Part shown: in pieces, positions 1 to 8,751 of the stretch
Numbering within the stretch: position 1 is the first letter of the stretch
How the letters are laid out: every line of letters begins with the position of its first letter
DNA from: Cupriavidus sp.
Lineage (GTDB): Bacteria > Pseudomonadota > Gammaproteobacteria > Burkholderiales > Burkholderiaceae
Direction: 5' to 3'
Assembly: GCA_031181345.1 (NCBI GenBank)
Contig: JAPSLC010000032.1
Coordinates: 1 to 59,983 of the forward strand
DNA length: 59,983 bases
The notes under the pieces: generated by a model
The model's input: the letters and a program-made list of their open reading frames with translations, nothing else
Told to the model about the DNA's origin: nothing
The model's database searches: none
Position numbers and translations under genes: made by a program

Positions 1-1604
1 ATATGCCAACCGGCCTGCGCGTGATCCGCAAGATCGAGCAGATCGTCCGTGAGGAGATGAACCGCGCCGGCGCCGTCGAACTGCTGATGCCGTTCGTGCA
101 GCCGGCCGAGCTGTGGCAGGAGACCGGCCGCTGGGACAAGATGGGCCCGGAGTTGCTGCGCCTGAAGGATCGCCATGAGCGCGACTTCGTGCTGCAGCCG
201 ACCTCGGAGGAGGTGGTCACCGACATCGTCCGGACCGAGATCCGCAGCTACAAGCAGCTGCCGCTGAACCTGTACCAGATCCAGACCAAGTTCCGCGACG
301 AGCGCCGGCCGCGCTTCGGCATCATGCGCGGGCGCGAGTTCACGATGAAGGACGCCTATTCCTTCGATCGCGACGAGGAAGCGATGAAGGTCTCGTACCG
401 CAAGATGTACGAGGCCTATATCCGCATCTTCGAGCGCTTCGGCCTGGAATTCCGCGCGGTGGCGGCCGACAACGGCGCGATCGGCGGCTCGGGCTCGCAC
501 GAGTTCCACGTGATCGCCGACACCGGCGAGGACGCCATCGTCTATTGCCCCGAGTCCGACTACGCGGCCAACATGGAGGCCGCCGAGGCCCTGCCGCTGG
601 TGGCCGAGCGTGCGCCCGCGCGCGAGGCGCTGACGCGCACGCCCACGCCGGGCAAGGCCAAGTGCGAGGACGTCGCCGAACTGCTCGGCATCCCGCTGGA
701 GCGCACCGTCAAGTCGATCGTGCTGGCGACCGAGGGCCCCGAGGGCGAGCCCGCGCAGATCTGGCTGCTGCTCCTGCGCGGCGACCACGACCTGAACGAG
801 ATCAAGGCGTCCAAGGTGCCGGGCCTGGCCGACTTCCGCTTCGCCACCGAGGCCGAGATCGTTGCCACCTTCGGCACGCCGCCGGGCTATCTGGGCCCGA
901 TCGGTGCGAAGGCGCCGATCCGCGTGGTGGCCGACCGCACCGTTGCCAACATGAGCGACTTCGTCTGCGGCGCCAACGAGCGCGACTATCACCTGACCGG
1001 CGTCAACTGGGGCCGCGACCTGCCCGAGCCGGTCGTCGCGGACCTGCGCAACGTGGTCGAGGGCGACGCCTCGCCCGACGGCAAGGGCCGCCTGGCGATC
1101 TGCCGCGGCATCGAGGTCGGCCACGTGTTCATGCTGGGCACGCGCTATTCGGCGGCGATGAACGCCACCTTCCTCGACGAGAACGGCAAGACCCAGCCGA
1201 TGCAGATGGGCTGCTACGGCATCGGCGTGACCCGCATCGTCGGCGCGGCGATCGAGCAGAACTACGACGAGCGCGGCATCATCTGGCCGGCCGCGATCGC
1301 GCCGTTCGAAGTGGTGGTCTGCCCGGTCGGCTACGACCGTTCGGAAGCGGTCAAAGCCGAGGCCGACCGCATCCATGCCGAGCTGCTGGCGGCCGGCGTC
1401 GACGCGATCCTGGACGACCGCGGCGAGCGCCCGGGCGTGATGTTCGCCGACTGGGAGCTGATCGGCGTGCCGCACCGTGTGGTGGTGGGCGACCGCGGCC
1501 TGAAGGAAGGCCAGGTCGAGTACCAGGGCCGGCGCGACGCCGAGGCGAGCCGCGTGGCGGTGGCCGACATCGTCGGGCATGTCCGCAAGCTGCTGGCCGA
1601 CTGA
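1..1604 (+). CDS. proS: Prolyl-tRNA synthetase, 5'-truncated by window edge
   Basis: Class II aminoacyl-tRNA synthetase that charges tRNA-Pro in the cytoplasm. The reading frame enters from the left edge; by comparison with the 572-residue E. coli enzyme about 40 N-terminal residues are missing, and 533 residues from the first visible Met remain. Motif 2 is seen as [18 protein letters not shown] and motif 3 as [12 protein letters not shown]. Between them lies a long insertion (roughly visible residues 185-345) typical of the YbaK-like INS editing domain of bacterial-type ProRS, which clears Ala-tRNA-Pro. The C-terminal anticodon-binding domain follows ([11 protein letters not shown] onward). 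The stop lies 4 bp before the lytic transglycosylase start, so the two may be co-transcribed. Confidence 0.97.
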   Translation, partial: MPTGLRVIRKIEQIVREEMNRAGAVELLMPFVQPAELWQETGRWDKMGPELLRLKDRHERDFVLQPTSEEVVTDIVRTEIRSYKQLPLNLYQIQTKFRDERRPRFGIMRGREFTMKDAYSFDRDEEAMKVSYRKMYEAYIRIFERFGLEFRAVAADNGAIGGSGSHEFHVIADTGEDAIVYCPESDYAANMEAAEALPLVAERAPAREALTRTPTPGKAKCEDVAELLGIPLERTVKSIVLATEGPEGEPAQIWLLLLRGDHDLNEIKASKVPGLADFRFATEAEIVATFGTPPGYLGPIGAKAPIRVVADRTVANMSDFVCGANERDYHLTGVNWGRDLPEPVVADLRNVVEGDASPDGKGRLAICRGIEVGHVFMLGTRYSAAMNATFLDENGKTQPMQMGCYGIGVTRIVGAAIEQNYDERGIIWPAAIAPFEVVVCPVGYDRSEAVKAEADRIHAELLAAGVDAILDDRGERPGVMFADWELIGVPHRVVVGDRGLKEGQVEYQGRRDAEASRVAVADIVGHVRKLLAD

Positions 1605-1608
1605 GGCC

Positions 1609-2352
1609 ATGCAATCGCCGCGATGCGCCGCCATCGCGGCGCTGTTTCCACGCCGCGCGTCGGGGCTGGCGATGCTGGCGTCGGTGCTGCTATCGGTGTT
1701 GTCGACGCTGGCGTTGCTGCTGGCTTCGCCGGCGGTGCACGCCGGGGCCCAGCGCGAAGAGCAACTGGCCGACGCCGTGCGCGGCGCACTGGCCGCGGCG
1801 ATCGCCGACGCGCGTCCGACCCGGCCGGCGTTCGTCTCCGCCGGCGAGCGGCAGACCTATCTGCGCTGGGTCGCCGAGATGTCGCGCCGCCTGGAGCGGC
1901 GCATCCCCGAGCCGCTGATCCGCAACGAGCTGGTCGAGACCGTCTACTACGAGGCCAAGCGTGCCGGGCTGGAACCGGCGCTGGTGCTCGGCCTCATTCA
2001 GGTCGAGAGCAACTTCCGCAAGTACGCGATCAGCACCGCGGGCGCGCGCGGGCTGATGCAAGTGATGCCGTTCTGGGCGCGCACCATCGGCGACGGCGAC
2101 GCACGCAAGCTGTTCCATCTGCAGAGCAACCTGCGCTACGGCTGCACCATCCTGCGCCACTACCTGGACCGCGAGTCCGGCGACCTGTTCCTCGCGCTCG
2201 GCCGCTACAACGGCAGCCGCGGCCGCGCCGACTATCCGAACGCGGTGCTGGCCGCATGGAAGCGCTGGCAGGAGGCCGAGGCCGCGGTGACGGTGGCGAA
2301 CACTGCCGCGCCTGCCGCGTTCCCGCCCACTCGCCTGCCCGATCCGTCATGA
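1609..2352 (+). CDS. Secreted/periplasmic lytic transglycosylase (SLT domain)
   Basis: Murein lytic transglycosylase that cleaves the MurNAc-GlcNAc bond to a 1,6-anhydro product. Residues 1-45 form a long signal peptide: basic stretch, hydrophobic core around ASVLLSVLSTLALLLA, then AVHA before the cut. The SLT catalytic domain follows, with the catalytic Glu in LIQVESNFR, then the ARGLMQVMPFW block and the GRYNGSRG substrate motif. The Met 4 bp after the proS stop is chosen as start; its ribosome site (GAGG) is close and weak, so the later Met before LASVLLS is an alternative. The stop overlaps the next start as ATGA, indicating translational coupling. Confidence 0.87.
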   Translation: MQSPRCAAIAALFPRRASGLAMLASVLLSVLSTLALLLASPAVHAGAQREEQLADAVRGALAAAIADARPTRPAFVSAGERQTYLRWVAEMSRRLERRIPEPLIRNELVETVYYEAKRAGLEPALVLGLIQVESNFRKYAISTAGARGLMQVMPFWARTIGDGDARKLFHLQSNLRYGCTILRHYLDRESGDLFLALGRYNGSRGRADYPNAVLAAWKRWQEAEAAVTVANTAAPAAFPPTRLPDPS

Positions 2353-3308
2353 CTTCCCGCCCGCATCCGGCGGCCGGCAAGCCCGGTTACGCCACCTCGT
2401 CCCCCGAACTGGAACGCTGGCTGGCCCGGCATATCGCGCAGGGCTTCGGCGCCGACGCGCTGGTGCGGTCGATGTGCCAGTCCGGCTACGATGCGGCCTT
2501 CGCGCGGGCCACGGTGCAGGCGGCCTTTGCCGGATCCGGGATGAGAAACCCGCGGTCGGGGCCGTCGCCATCGCCGTCGCCGCGGACCTCGAAGGCCAGG
2601 ACCGCTACGGAAGACACGACGAGCCCCCCGCGCGCCGCCGCCGAAGCGAGCCCCGCCATCACCGCCCCCAATGCGCTGCCCGCCGGCGACGGCCGCGACG
2701 TGGCGGTGCTGTTCGCGATGGAATCGCCCCGCATCGCGCTGTTCGAGCGCCTGCTGATGCCGGACGAATGCGAGGCGCTGATCGCGCTGTCCCGCGGCCG
2801 GCTGGCGCGCTCGCCGGTGGTCAATCCCGATACCGGCGACGAGAACCTGATCGATGCGCGCACCAGCATGGGCGCGATGTTCCAGGTCGGCGAGCATCCG
2901 CTGATCGAAACGCTGGAGGCGCGCATCGCCGCGGTCACCGGCGTCCCGGTCGAACAGGGCGAAGGGCTGCAGATCCTGAACTACAAGCCCGGCGCCGAGT
3001 ACCAGCCGCACTACGACTTCTTCAATCCACAGCGCCCCGGCGAGGCGCGGCAGCTGCGTGTCGGCGGGCAGCGCATGGCGACGCTGGTGATCTACCTGAA
3101 CGACGTCCCCGCCGGCGGCGCGACCGCCTTCCCGAAGCTGGGTTTGCGCGTCAATCCGGTCCAGGGCAATGCGGTGTTCTTCGCTTATCTCGGCGAGGAC
3201 GGCACGCTCGACGAGCGCACGCTGCACGCCGGGCTGCCGGTCGAGCAGGGCGAGAAGTGGATCGCCACCAAGTGGCTGCGGGAAGCGCCGTATCGCGGAG
3301 AAGGCTGA
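2349..3308 (+). CDS. 2OG-Fe(II) oxygenase, prolyl 4-hydroxylase-like
   Basis: 319-residue protein with a C-terminal prolyl-4-hydroxylase alpha-subunit-type double-stranded beta-helix domain (about residues 125-315). Iron ligands are visible as HxD in the segment PHYDFF and the distal His in TLHAGLPVEQGEKW, whose Lys is the likely 2-oxoglutarate anchor. GGATAFPKLG is a hallmark of the family. Residues 1-120 hold a short helical stretch and a Pro/Ser-rich linker not expected in the catalytic core. The start overlaps the lytic transglycosylase stop (ATGA). The substrate cannot be told from sequence; bacterial members hydroxylate proline in proteins or peptides. Confidence 0.88.
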   Translation: MTSRPHPAAGKPGYATSSPELERWLARHIAQGFGADALVRSMCQSGYDAAFARATVQAAFAGSGMRNPRSGPSPSPSPRTSKARTATEDTTSPPRAAAEASPAITAPNALPAGDGRDVAVLFAMESPRIALFERLLMPDECEALIALSRGRLARSPVVNPDTGDENLIDARTSMGAMFQVGEHPLIETLEARIAAVTGVPVEQGEGLQILNYKPGAEYQPHYDFFNPQRPGEARQLRVGGQRMATLVIYLNDVPAGGATAFPKLGLRVNPVQGNAVFFAYLGEDGTLDERTLHAGLPVEQGEKWIATKWLREAPYRGEG

Positions 3309-3393
3309 ACGAGCGCTGGCCCCGGAGGCCGGGCCCGAGCGTGTTCCGCCGCCTGGCATCTGTGCCGGACCGGCAGCAGCACTGTGCCGGTAT

Positions 3394-3423
3394 TTGCCCG
3401 GCAATCTGTACCGGTACTGTATA
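3394..3423 (+). promoter_or_regulatory. Putative promoter with GTACCGGTAC palindrome before the LysE gene
   Basis: A plausible sigma70 promoter is TTGCCC, 18 bp, TGTATA. Its spacer holds the perfect 10-bp palindrome GTACCGGTAC inside CTGTACCGGTACTGTATAG, and two partial copies of TGTGCCGG lie just upstream. CTGTA-type repeats overlapping the promoter are typical operators of GntR/MocR regulators, but no such regulator is in the window. The operator function is inference. Confidence 0.4.
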
Positions 3424-3471
3424 GGGGCGCCACGCTAGACTGCCGCTTTCCTCATGCCTTCAGGAGTTGCC

Positions 3472-4092
3472 ATGGCACTGTCGGAACTGGCGGCAGGCTC
3501 CGCCGTGTTTGCCGCGTTCAGCGGCTTCGTGCTGGTGTCGTCGATCACCCCCGGACCGAACAACACGATGGTGCTGGCTTCCGGCGTCAATTTCGGGTTC
3601 GTGCGCACCATTCCCCATCTGCTCGGCATCAGCAGCGGCTTCGCCCTGATGATCGCGCTGATCGGCCTCGGACTGGGCTCGCTGTTCACCGCCTTGCCGT
3701 GGACCTGGCCGCTGCTGCGGGTGGCGGCCACCGCGTATCTGGTCTACCTGGCCTGGAAGCTGGCCACCGCCGGCGGCGTGCAGGATCGCCAGGTGGCCAG
3801 GCCGATGGGCTTCCTGCAGGCGGCCGCGTTCCAGTGGGTCAATCCGAAGGCGTGGGTGATGGCGGTGGGCGCGTGCAGCGCCTATGTGCTGCACCCGAAT
3901 CTGTGGCTCAACGTGCTGCTGCTGGCCGGCCTGTCGGCGATCATCAATCTGCCCAGCGTGGCGGTGTGGGCGGTGTTCGGAGCCTCGCTGCGCCGCTGGC
4001 TGGCGCGGCCGCGCGTGCTGCGCGTGTTCAACGTGACGATGGCGCTGCTGCTGCTCGGCTCGCTGTGGCCGATCCTGGCGGCCGGACACTGA
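3472..4092 (+). CDS. LysE/RhtB family amino-acid exporter
   Basis: Inner-membrane translocator of the LysE superfamily, 206 residues with about six hydrophobic segments. The family motif SSITPGPNNTMVLASG lies in the first loop, and the QWVNPKAWVMAVG motif opens the second half, both diagnostic of RhtB-type exporters of amino acids or derivatives. The ATG preceded by GGAG at 6-nt spacing is taken as start rather than the in-frame ATG 18 bp upstream. It converges on hpt with about 50 bp between stops. The substrate is unknown. Confidence 0.9.
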   Translation: MALSELAAGSAVFAAFSGFVLVSSITPGPNNTMVLASGVNFGFVRTIPHLLGISSGFALMIALIGLGLGSLFTALPWTWPLLRVAATAYLVYLAWKLATAGGVQDRQVARPMGFLQAAAFQWVNPKAWVMAVGACSAYVLHPNLWLNVLLLAGLSAIINLPSVAVWAVFGASLRRWLARPRVLRVFNVTMALLLLGSLWPILAAGH

Positions 4093-4144
4093 GGCGTCCG
4101 ACCGCTCCGGCGGTGGCTGCGGTGGCCGCGGTGGCGCTTGCGCG

Positions 4145-4690
4145 TCAGTCCTTCAGCGCGCGGATGGTGCCCAGGTTGCGCCAGTAGCCCTTGGCGTCCA
4201 TGCCGCAGCCGAACACATAGCGGTCCGGCACCGTGAAGCCGCAGAAGTCCGGGTGCATCGGCTTGGCCTTGGCCAGCGTCTTCTCGCACAGCACCGCGGC
4301 GTAGAACTCGCGCGCGCCCATGTCCATGATGCGCTGGCGGATCGCCGCCATGGTCTCGCCCTCGTCGAGGATGTCGTCGAGCACCAGCACGGTCCGGTCC
4401 TTGACCGACTCGCGCGGGGCCACGCGCCATTGCATCTCGCCGCCGACGGTCTTGTTGTTGTAGCGGGACAGGTGGATGTAGTCGAACTCGAGCGGGAATT
4501 CGAGCTTGGGCAGCAGCATGCCGGTGAAGACCACGGCGCCGCCCATCACCGACAGCACCAGCGGGAAGCGGTCTCCCATCTTGTCGGTGATCTCGCGCGC
4601 CATGCGGTCCAGCGATTGCTGCACAGCCTGGGCGCTGACGATTTCCTCGGAGTTGGCCCACAGTTCGCGGGCCTGTTCGGCAGTCATCAT
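4145..4690 (-). CDS. hpt: Hypoxanthine-guanine phosphoribosyltransferase
   Basis: Purine salvage enzyme that joins hypoxanthine or guanine to PRPP, cytoplasmic, 181 residues. The PRPP-binding signature is VLVLDDILDEGET; LSVMGGAVVFTGMLLP is the conserved N-terminal nucleotide-site loop, and the purine-binding aromatic region falls near DRYVFGCGMD. The start is one of two consecutive ATGs about 12 nt after AGGA. It lies 56 bp downstream of ffh on the same strand. Substrate preference among purines (Hpt against xanthine-guanine types) is not provable by eye. Confidence 0.9.
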   Translation of the reverse strand: MMTAEQARELWANSEEIVSAQAVQQSLDRMAREITDKMGDRFPLVLSVMGGAVVFTGMLLPKLEFPLEFDYIHLSRYNNKTVGGEMQWRVAPRESVKDRTVLVLDDILDEGETMAAIRQRIMDMGAREFYAAVLCEKTLAKAKPMHPDFCGFTVPDRYVFGCGMDAKGYWRNLGTIRALKD

Positions 4691-4746
4691 GATGTTCGGT
4701 CCTGATCTGGTGTTCTTTGCTGGCGAGGCAGGTTCGTTCCGGCGGA

Positions 4747-6150
4747 TCAGCGATTGAACAGGCCCTTCATGCCGCCCTTCATCGCGCCCATCGAGCGCAT
4801 CATCTTGGCCATGCCGCCGCCCTTGAGCTTCTTCATCATGCTCTGCATCTGGTCGAACTGGTTCAGCAGGCGGTTCACTTCCTGCACCGGCACGCCGGCG
4901 CCCGCGGCGATGCGGCGCTTGCGGCTGGCCTTGATCAGCTCGGGCTTGGCGCGCTCGGCCGGCGTCATGCTGTTGATGATGCCTTCCATGCGGCGCACCT
5001 GCTTCTCGGCCTGGTCCATATTGGCGCCCTGGGCCTGCTGGGCGAACTGGGCCGGCAGCTTGTCGACCAGGCTGCCCAGGCCCCCCATCTTCTTCATCTG
5101 GCCGATCTGGGCCTTGAAGTCCTCCAGGTCGAAGCCGCCGGTCTTCTTGATCTTCTTGGCCAGCTTCTCGGCCGCTTCCATGTCGACGCCGCGCTGCGCC
5201 TCCTCGACCAGCGCGAGGATGTCGCCCATGCCCAGAATGCGCTGGGCCATGCGGTCGGGGTAGAACGCTTCGAGGCCGTCGAGCTTCTCGCCGACGCCGA
5301 CGAACTTGATCGGCCGGCCGGTCACGTGCCGCACCGACAGGGCCGCGCCGCCGCGGGCGTCGCCGTCGAGCTTGGTCAACACCACGCCGGTCAGCGGCAG
5401 CGTGTCGTTGAAGGCCTTGGCGGTGTTGACGGCGTCCTGGCCCAGCATCGCGTCGACCACGAACAGCGTTTCGGCGGGCTTGAGCTCGGCGTGCAGCGCG
5501 GCGATCTCCTGCATCATCGCCTCGTCGATGCCGAGCCGGCCGGCGGTGTCGACGATCAGCACATCGTGATAGTGCTTGCGGGCCCAGTCGACCGCCGCAC
5601 GGGCGATATCGACCGGCTTCTGGTCCGGCTGCGAGGGGAAGAAGTCGGCGCCGACCTGTTCCGACACGGTCTTGAGCTGCGCGATCGCGGCGGGACGGTA
5701 GACGTCGCACGAGACCGTCAGCACTTTCTTCTTCTTGTTTTCCTTCAGCCATTTGGCCAGCTTGCCGACCGTGGTGGTCTTGCCCGCGCCCTGCAGGCCG
5801 GCCATCAGGATGATCGCCGGCGGCTGCACCGCCAGGTTCAGCTCGGCCGCCTTGCCGGGCGTGCCGTCGGCCGAGACGGCCTCGTTGCCGCCGATCAGCG
5901 CGGTCAGTTCGCGTTGCACCACGCCGACCAGCGCCTGGCCCGGCGTAAGACTGCCGACCACTTCCTCGCCCAGCGCCTTTTCCTTGACGCGGGCGACGAA
6001 CTCGCGCACCACCGGCAACGCGACGTCGGCCTCCAGCATCGCCAGGCGAACCTCCCGCAGCATTTCGGCGGTATTGGCTTCGGTCAGGCGTGCCTCGCCG
6101 CGCATGGTCTTGACGACCCGCGCCAGGCGTTGAGTGAGATTGTCCAGCAT
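4747..6150 (-). CDS. ffh: Signal recognition particle GTPase Ffh
   Basis: SRP54 homologue that binds 4.5S RNA and signal sequences and targets membrane proteins co-translationally through FtsY. 467 residues. The N domain begins MLDNLTQRLARV; the G domain has the P loop GLQGAGKTTT, then DVYRPAAIAQL, VDTAGRL and TKLDGDARGG. The Met-rich M domain occupies the C-terminal third and ends in a Met/Gly/Lys-rich tail (MKKLKGGGMAKMMRSMG). The MLDNL start fits the family; an in-frame extension of 46 Arg/Pro-rich residues is not supported, and no clear Shine-Dalgarno is seen. Divergent from the ypjD-like gene. Confidence 0.97.
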   Translation of the reverse strand: MLDNLTQRLARVVKTMRGEARLTEANTAEMLREVRLAMLEADVALPVVREFVARVKEKALGEEVVGSLTPGQALVGVVQRELTALIGGNEAVSADGTPGKAAELNLAVQPPAIILMAGLQGAGKTTTVGKLAKWLKENKKKKVLTVSCDVYRPAAIAQLKTVSEQVGADFFPSQPDQKPVDIARAAVDWARKHYHDVLIVDTAGRLGIDEAMMQEIAALHAELKPAETLFVVDAMLGQDAVNTAKAFNDTLPLTGVVLTKLDGDARGGAALSVRHVTGRPIKFVGVGEKLDGLEAFYPDRMAQRILGMGDILALVEEAQRGVDMEAAEKLAKKIKKTGGFDLEDFKAQIGQMKKMGGLGSLVDKLPAQFAQQAQGANMDQAEKQVRRMEGIINSMTPAERAKPELIKASRKRRIAAGAGVPVQEVNRLLNQFDQMQSMMKKLKGGGMAKMMRSMGAMKGGMKGLFNR

Positions 6151-6367
6151 GGCAGAAATCCGGAGGTGGGCTTTGTAGGGTGGTTGCGGCGCGCCGCCGC
6201 GCTTATCGACCGGCCATCGATCCGGTCTTCGGCCGTGCGGTCGGGACGGTGGCGTGGCCGGCGGGGGGCGATGGCGCCGGGCGTCCATCGCGGCGTCGCC
6301 ATCCGGCCTTGCCGCCGCGGGTCACTGCCGTCGGTCACCACGGCAGGCGCTAGGGTAAACTGCGCGA

Positions 6368-7339
6368 ATGGCGATTGTACTGTATGCCCTGACGGCACTC
6401 CTCTATTGCGCGCTGGCCTATCACGGCTGGGCGACCCGCCACGCCGGGTTGGCCGCCGGCACGGCGGGCGGTCCGGCGGGAGGTCCGTTTGTTGGCGGCC
6501 AACCGGGTTCGATGGTGCTGGTGCCGGGCCCCGCGCCAGGCGGCAGCGGGCAGGGGCAGCCCGCCTGGTGGCACGTGCTGATGGTGGCGGTGCTCGCCAG
6601 CCACGGCATGCTGCTGCACGAAACCATCTTTCCGGCCGACCGCATGGTGTTCGGCTTTGCCTTCGCGCTGTCGGCGATGCTGTGGCTGGGCGTCGGCATC
6701 TACTGGATCGAGAGCTTCTTCTTCTCGCTGGCGGGGCTGGGACTGGTCGTGGTCCCGGTGGCGATGCTGGCCAGCCTGATGCCGCTCGCCTTCCCCGGCG
6801 CGCAGATCCTCGGCTACGCCGCGCGGCCGCTGTTCAAGCTGCATTTCATCATCGCCAACGTGGCCTACGGGCTGTTCACGCTGGCGGCCTTCCATGCCTT
6901 CCTGATGCTGCTGGTCGAGCGCCGGTTGCATGGCTTCAACCGCGGCCACGGCGTGCACGTGCCGGGCGGAGCGATGGCCGCCGGCGCGCCGCAGCAGGTG
7001 GGCTGGCTGGGACGCTGGCTCGATCTGCTGCCGCCGCTGCTGACGCTGGAGAAGCTGCTGTTCCGCCTGATCGCGGCCGGCTTCGTGCTGCTGACGCTGA
7101 CCATCGCCTCGGGGCTGCTGTTCTCGGAGGAGCTGTTCGGCCGGGTCTTCCGCTTCGACCACAAGACCGTGTTCGCGGTGATTTCGTGGGTGATGTTCGC
7201 CGGCATCCTGGCTGGCCGGCGGTTCTACGGCTGGCGCGGACGCGTGGCGCTGCGCTGGGTCATCGCCTCGTTCTGTATCCTGCTGCTGGCCTACGTCGGC
7301 AGCCGCTTCGTGATCGAAGTGATTCTGCACCGCCTCTGA
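6368..7339 (+). CDS. Cytochrome c assembly-family inner membrane protein (CcsA/YpjD-like)
   Basis: 323-residue polytopic protein with about eight membrane segments and the CcsA/HemX-type layout. The block HFIIANVAYGLFTLAAFHAFLMLL carries conserved His residues, and HKTVFAVISWVMFAGILAGRRFYGWRGRVALRW is the typical C-terminal half with a heme-ligand-type His. The location between ffh and ampD is usual in Burkholderiales, where it is annotated as cytochrome c biogenesis protein CcsA or YpjD. It lacks the large extracytoplasmic WWD loop of true CcsA, so a role in heme handling is inferred. The next gene starts 15 bp downstream. Confidence 0.85.
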   Translation: MAIVLYALTALLYCALAYHGWATRHAGLAAGTAGGPAGGPFVGGQPGSMVLVPGPAPGGSGQGQPAWWHVLMVAVLASHGMLLHETIFPADRMVFGFAFALSAMLWLGVGIYWIESFFFSLAGLGLVVVPVAMLASLMPLAFPGAQILGYAARPLFKLHFIIANVAYGLFTLAAFHAFLMLLVERRLHGFNRGHGVHVPGGAMAAGAPQQVGWLGRWLDLLPPLLTLEKLLFRLIAAGFVLLTLTIASGLLFSEELFGRVFRFDHKTVFAVISWVMFAGILAGRRFYGWRGRVALRWVIASFCILLLAYVGSRFVIEVILHRL

Positions 7340-7354
7340 AGCAAGGCATCGTCG

Positions 7355-7645
7355 ATGGCACGTCTGTTCCTGTTGCTGGCGATCCTGCTGGCTATTTTCT
7401 GGTGGCTCGGCAGCCGTGTGCGCGCGCGCCGGGCCGCCCCCCCGCCGGCGGATGCCGACGTGCCGCGGCAGGGCGCTCATCCTGACGGTAATCGCCGCGC
7501 GCAGGAGCCGATGGTGCCGTGCGCGCACTGCGGCGTGCATCTGCCGCGCAGCGAGGCGATTGCCTACCAGGGCCTGCACTATTGCCGTGCCGGCCATCTG
7601 CCCGACGCGCAGGACCGGTCCGACGATCGCGGCGGACCCGCATGA
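7355..7645 (+). CDS. PP0621 family small membrane-anchored protein
   Basis: 96-residue protein with one N-terminal membrane segment (LFLLLAILLAIFWWLG), a basic stretch, and a C-terminal putative zinc site: CAHCGVHLPRSEA followed by HYCRAGH. This layout, next to a CcsA-like gene and ampD, matches the PP0621 family found across beta- and gammaproteobacteria, whose function is unknown. The stop overlaps the ampD start as ATGA, so the two are coupled. Confidence 0.8.
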   Translation: MARLFLLLAILLAIFWWLGSRVRARRAAPPPADADVPRQGAHPDGNRRAQEPMVPCAHCGVHLPRSEAIAYQGLHYCRAGHLPDAQDRSDDRGGPA

Positions 7646-8247
7646 CGGCGCCGCTTTCGCCCCGGCTGCGGCTCGACGGCGCGGGCTGGGTGGAGGGCGC
7701 ACGCCGGGTGCCGTCGCCCAACTTCGATCCGCGTCCGCCCGGCATGCCGGTCGACCTGCTGGTGGTGCACAACATCAGCCTGCCGCCCGGCGAGTTCGGC
7801 AGCGACGATATCGAGGCGCTGTTCCTGAACCGGCTCGATCCGGCTCGCCATCCGTTCTTCGCCACGATCCACGCGGTCCGCGTGTCGGCGCATTTCGTGG
7901 TGCGGCGCAGCGGCGAGCTGGTGCAGTTCGTCTCGTGCGAGGACCGCGCCTGGCATGCCGGGCAGTCGGCCTTCTGCGGACGCGAGCGCTGCAATGACTT
8001 CTCGATCGGCATCGAGCTGGAGGGCTGCGACACGCTGCCCTTCGAGCCGGCCCAGTACGACACCGCCGCCGCGCTGACGCGGCTGCTGGTGCGCGCCTAT
8101 CCGATCGCGGCCGTGGCCGGCCACAGCGATATCGCGCCCGGCCGCAAGACCGACCCCGGTCCGTGCTTCGAGTGGGCGCGCTTTGCGCAGGCCGCCGGAC
8201 TCACTGCGGCGATGCTGCCGTACCGCCACGGCGGGGCCGCGGCCTAG
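7642..8247 (+). CDS. ampD: 1,6-anhydro-N-acetylmuramyl-L-alanine amidase AmpD
   Basis: Cytoplasmic zinc amidase (Amidase_2 fold) that removes the peptide from anhydro-muropeptides in cell-wall recycling; its loss often de-represses AmpC beta-lactamases in related bacteria. 201 residues. Zinc ligands are visible as His in LLVVHNISLP, His in VAGHSDIAPGRKTDPG and Asp in the same block; IGIELEG carries the conserved Glu. No signal peptide, as expected. The start overlaps the preceding stop (ATGA). A GC hairpin (CCCCGC / GCGGGG) 8 bp after the stop has no T run. Confidence 0.94.
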   Translation: MTAPLSPRLRLDGAGWVEGARRVPSPNFDPRPPGMPVDLLVVHNISLPPGEFGSDDIEALFLNRLDPARHPFFATIHAVRVSAHFVVRRSGELVQFVSCEDRAWHAGQSAFCGRERCNDFSIGIELEGCDTLPFEPAQYDTAAALTRLLVRAYPIAAVAGHSDIAPGRKTDPGPCFEWARFAQAAGLTAAMLPYRHGGAAA

Positions 8248-8751
8248 CCGAAAACCCCGCCCGGGTGCGGGGCTATCGGATGTGGCGCGCTAATCGAAAA
8301 AAATTCTTTCGTCGGTGCGGCAGCCGACAAAATCGCCGCAACCCTTGAGCCGCTTGGTCTGGCGGGGAGGTGGGGGTCTCGTGCGGCCCTGGAGCGGCCC
8401 GCGGACGCGCTTGTCAAGACTGGTCAACGCGATTCATTTCACTATACTTAGTCCAGCTTTTCGTTATGACCACTATATCTAGTGGTGCTTTCGGGGAGCC
8501 GACCTAGGCGTGCAGCGTTCGCCACGGGCTCGGCAGGTTGCCTTCGCGCCACGCGCGTCAAGCGTTTCCAGCCAGCCGGCGGCGCGCGACACAAGGCCGC
8601 CACACGGTCGGCACGTCACAAGAGCCCTCCACGGGAATGCAGCAAGGCAGTAATCCGGCACGGCAACGCCGCGCGCGGGATGTCTCTTTTTGCGCATTTT
8701 CCAGGGGCTCTTTGTCGTTGATAACACTGGTCACAAAAACAGGAGTGCTTC
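8248..8751 (+). other. 504-bp intergenic region ahead of nrdA
   Basis: No gene is supported here. It holds a GC hairpin just after ampD (8255-8272), an A-rich patch near 8296, the nrdA promoter with two NrdR boxes, and then about 265 bp of transcribed leader with no convincing small reading frame. GGAG stands 8 nt before the nrdA ATG. Confidence 0.7.
8421..8485 (+). promoter_or_regulatory. nrdA promoter with tandem NrdR boxes
   Basis: NrdR is the ATP-cone repressor of RNR genes; its sites are paired 16-bp imperfect palindromes near ACACTATATATAGTGT about three helical turns apart. Here TCACTATACTTAGTCC (8439-8454) matches 11/16 and CCACTATATCTAGTGG (8470-8485) matches 13/16, with centres exactly 31 bp apart. 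A promoter TGGTCA, 16 bp, TATACT places the -10 inside box 1, ideal for repression. Matches were counted by hand. Confidence 0.85.
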
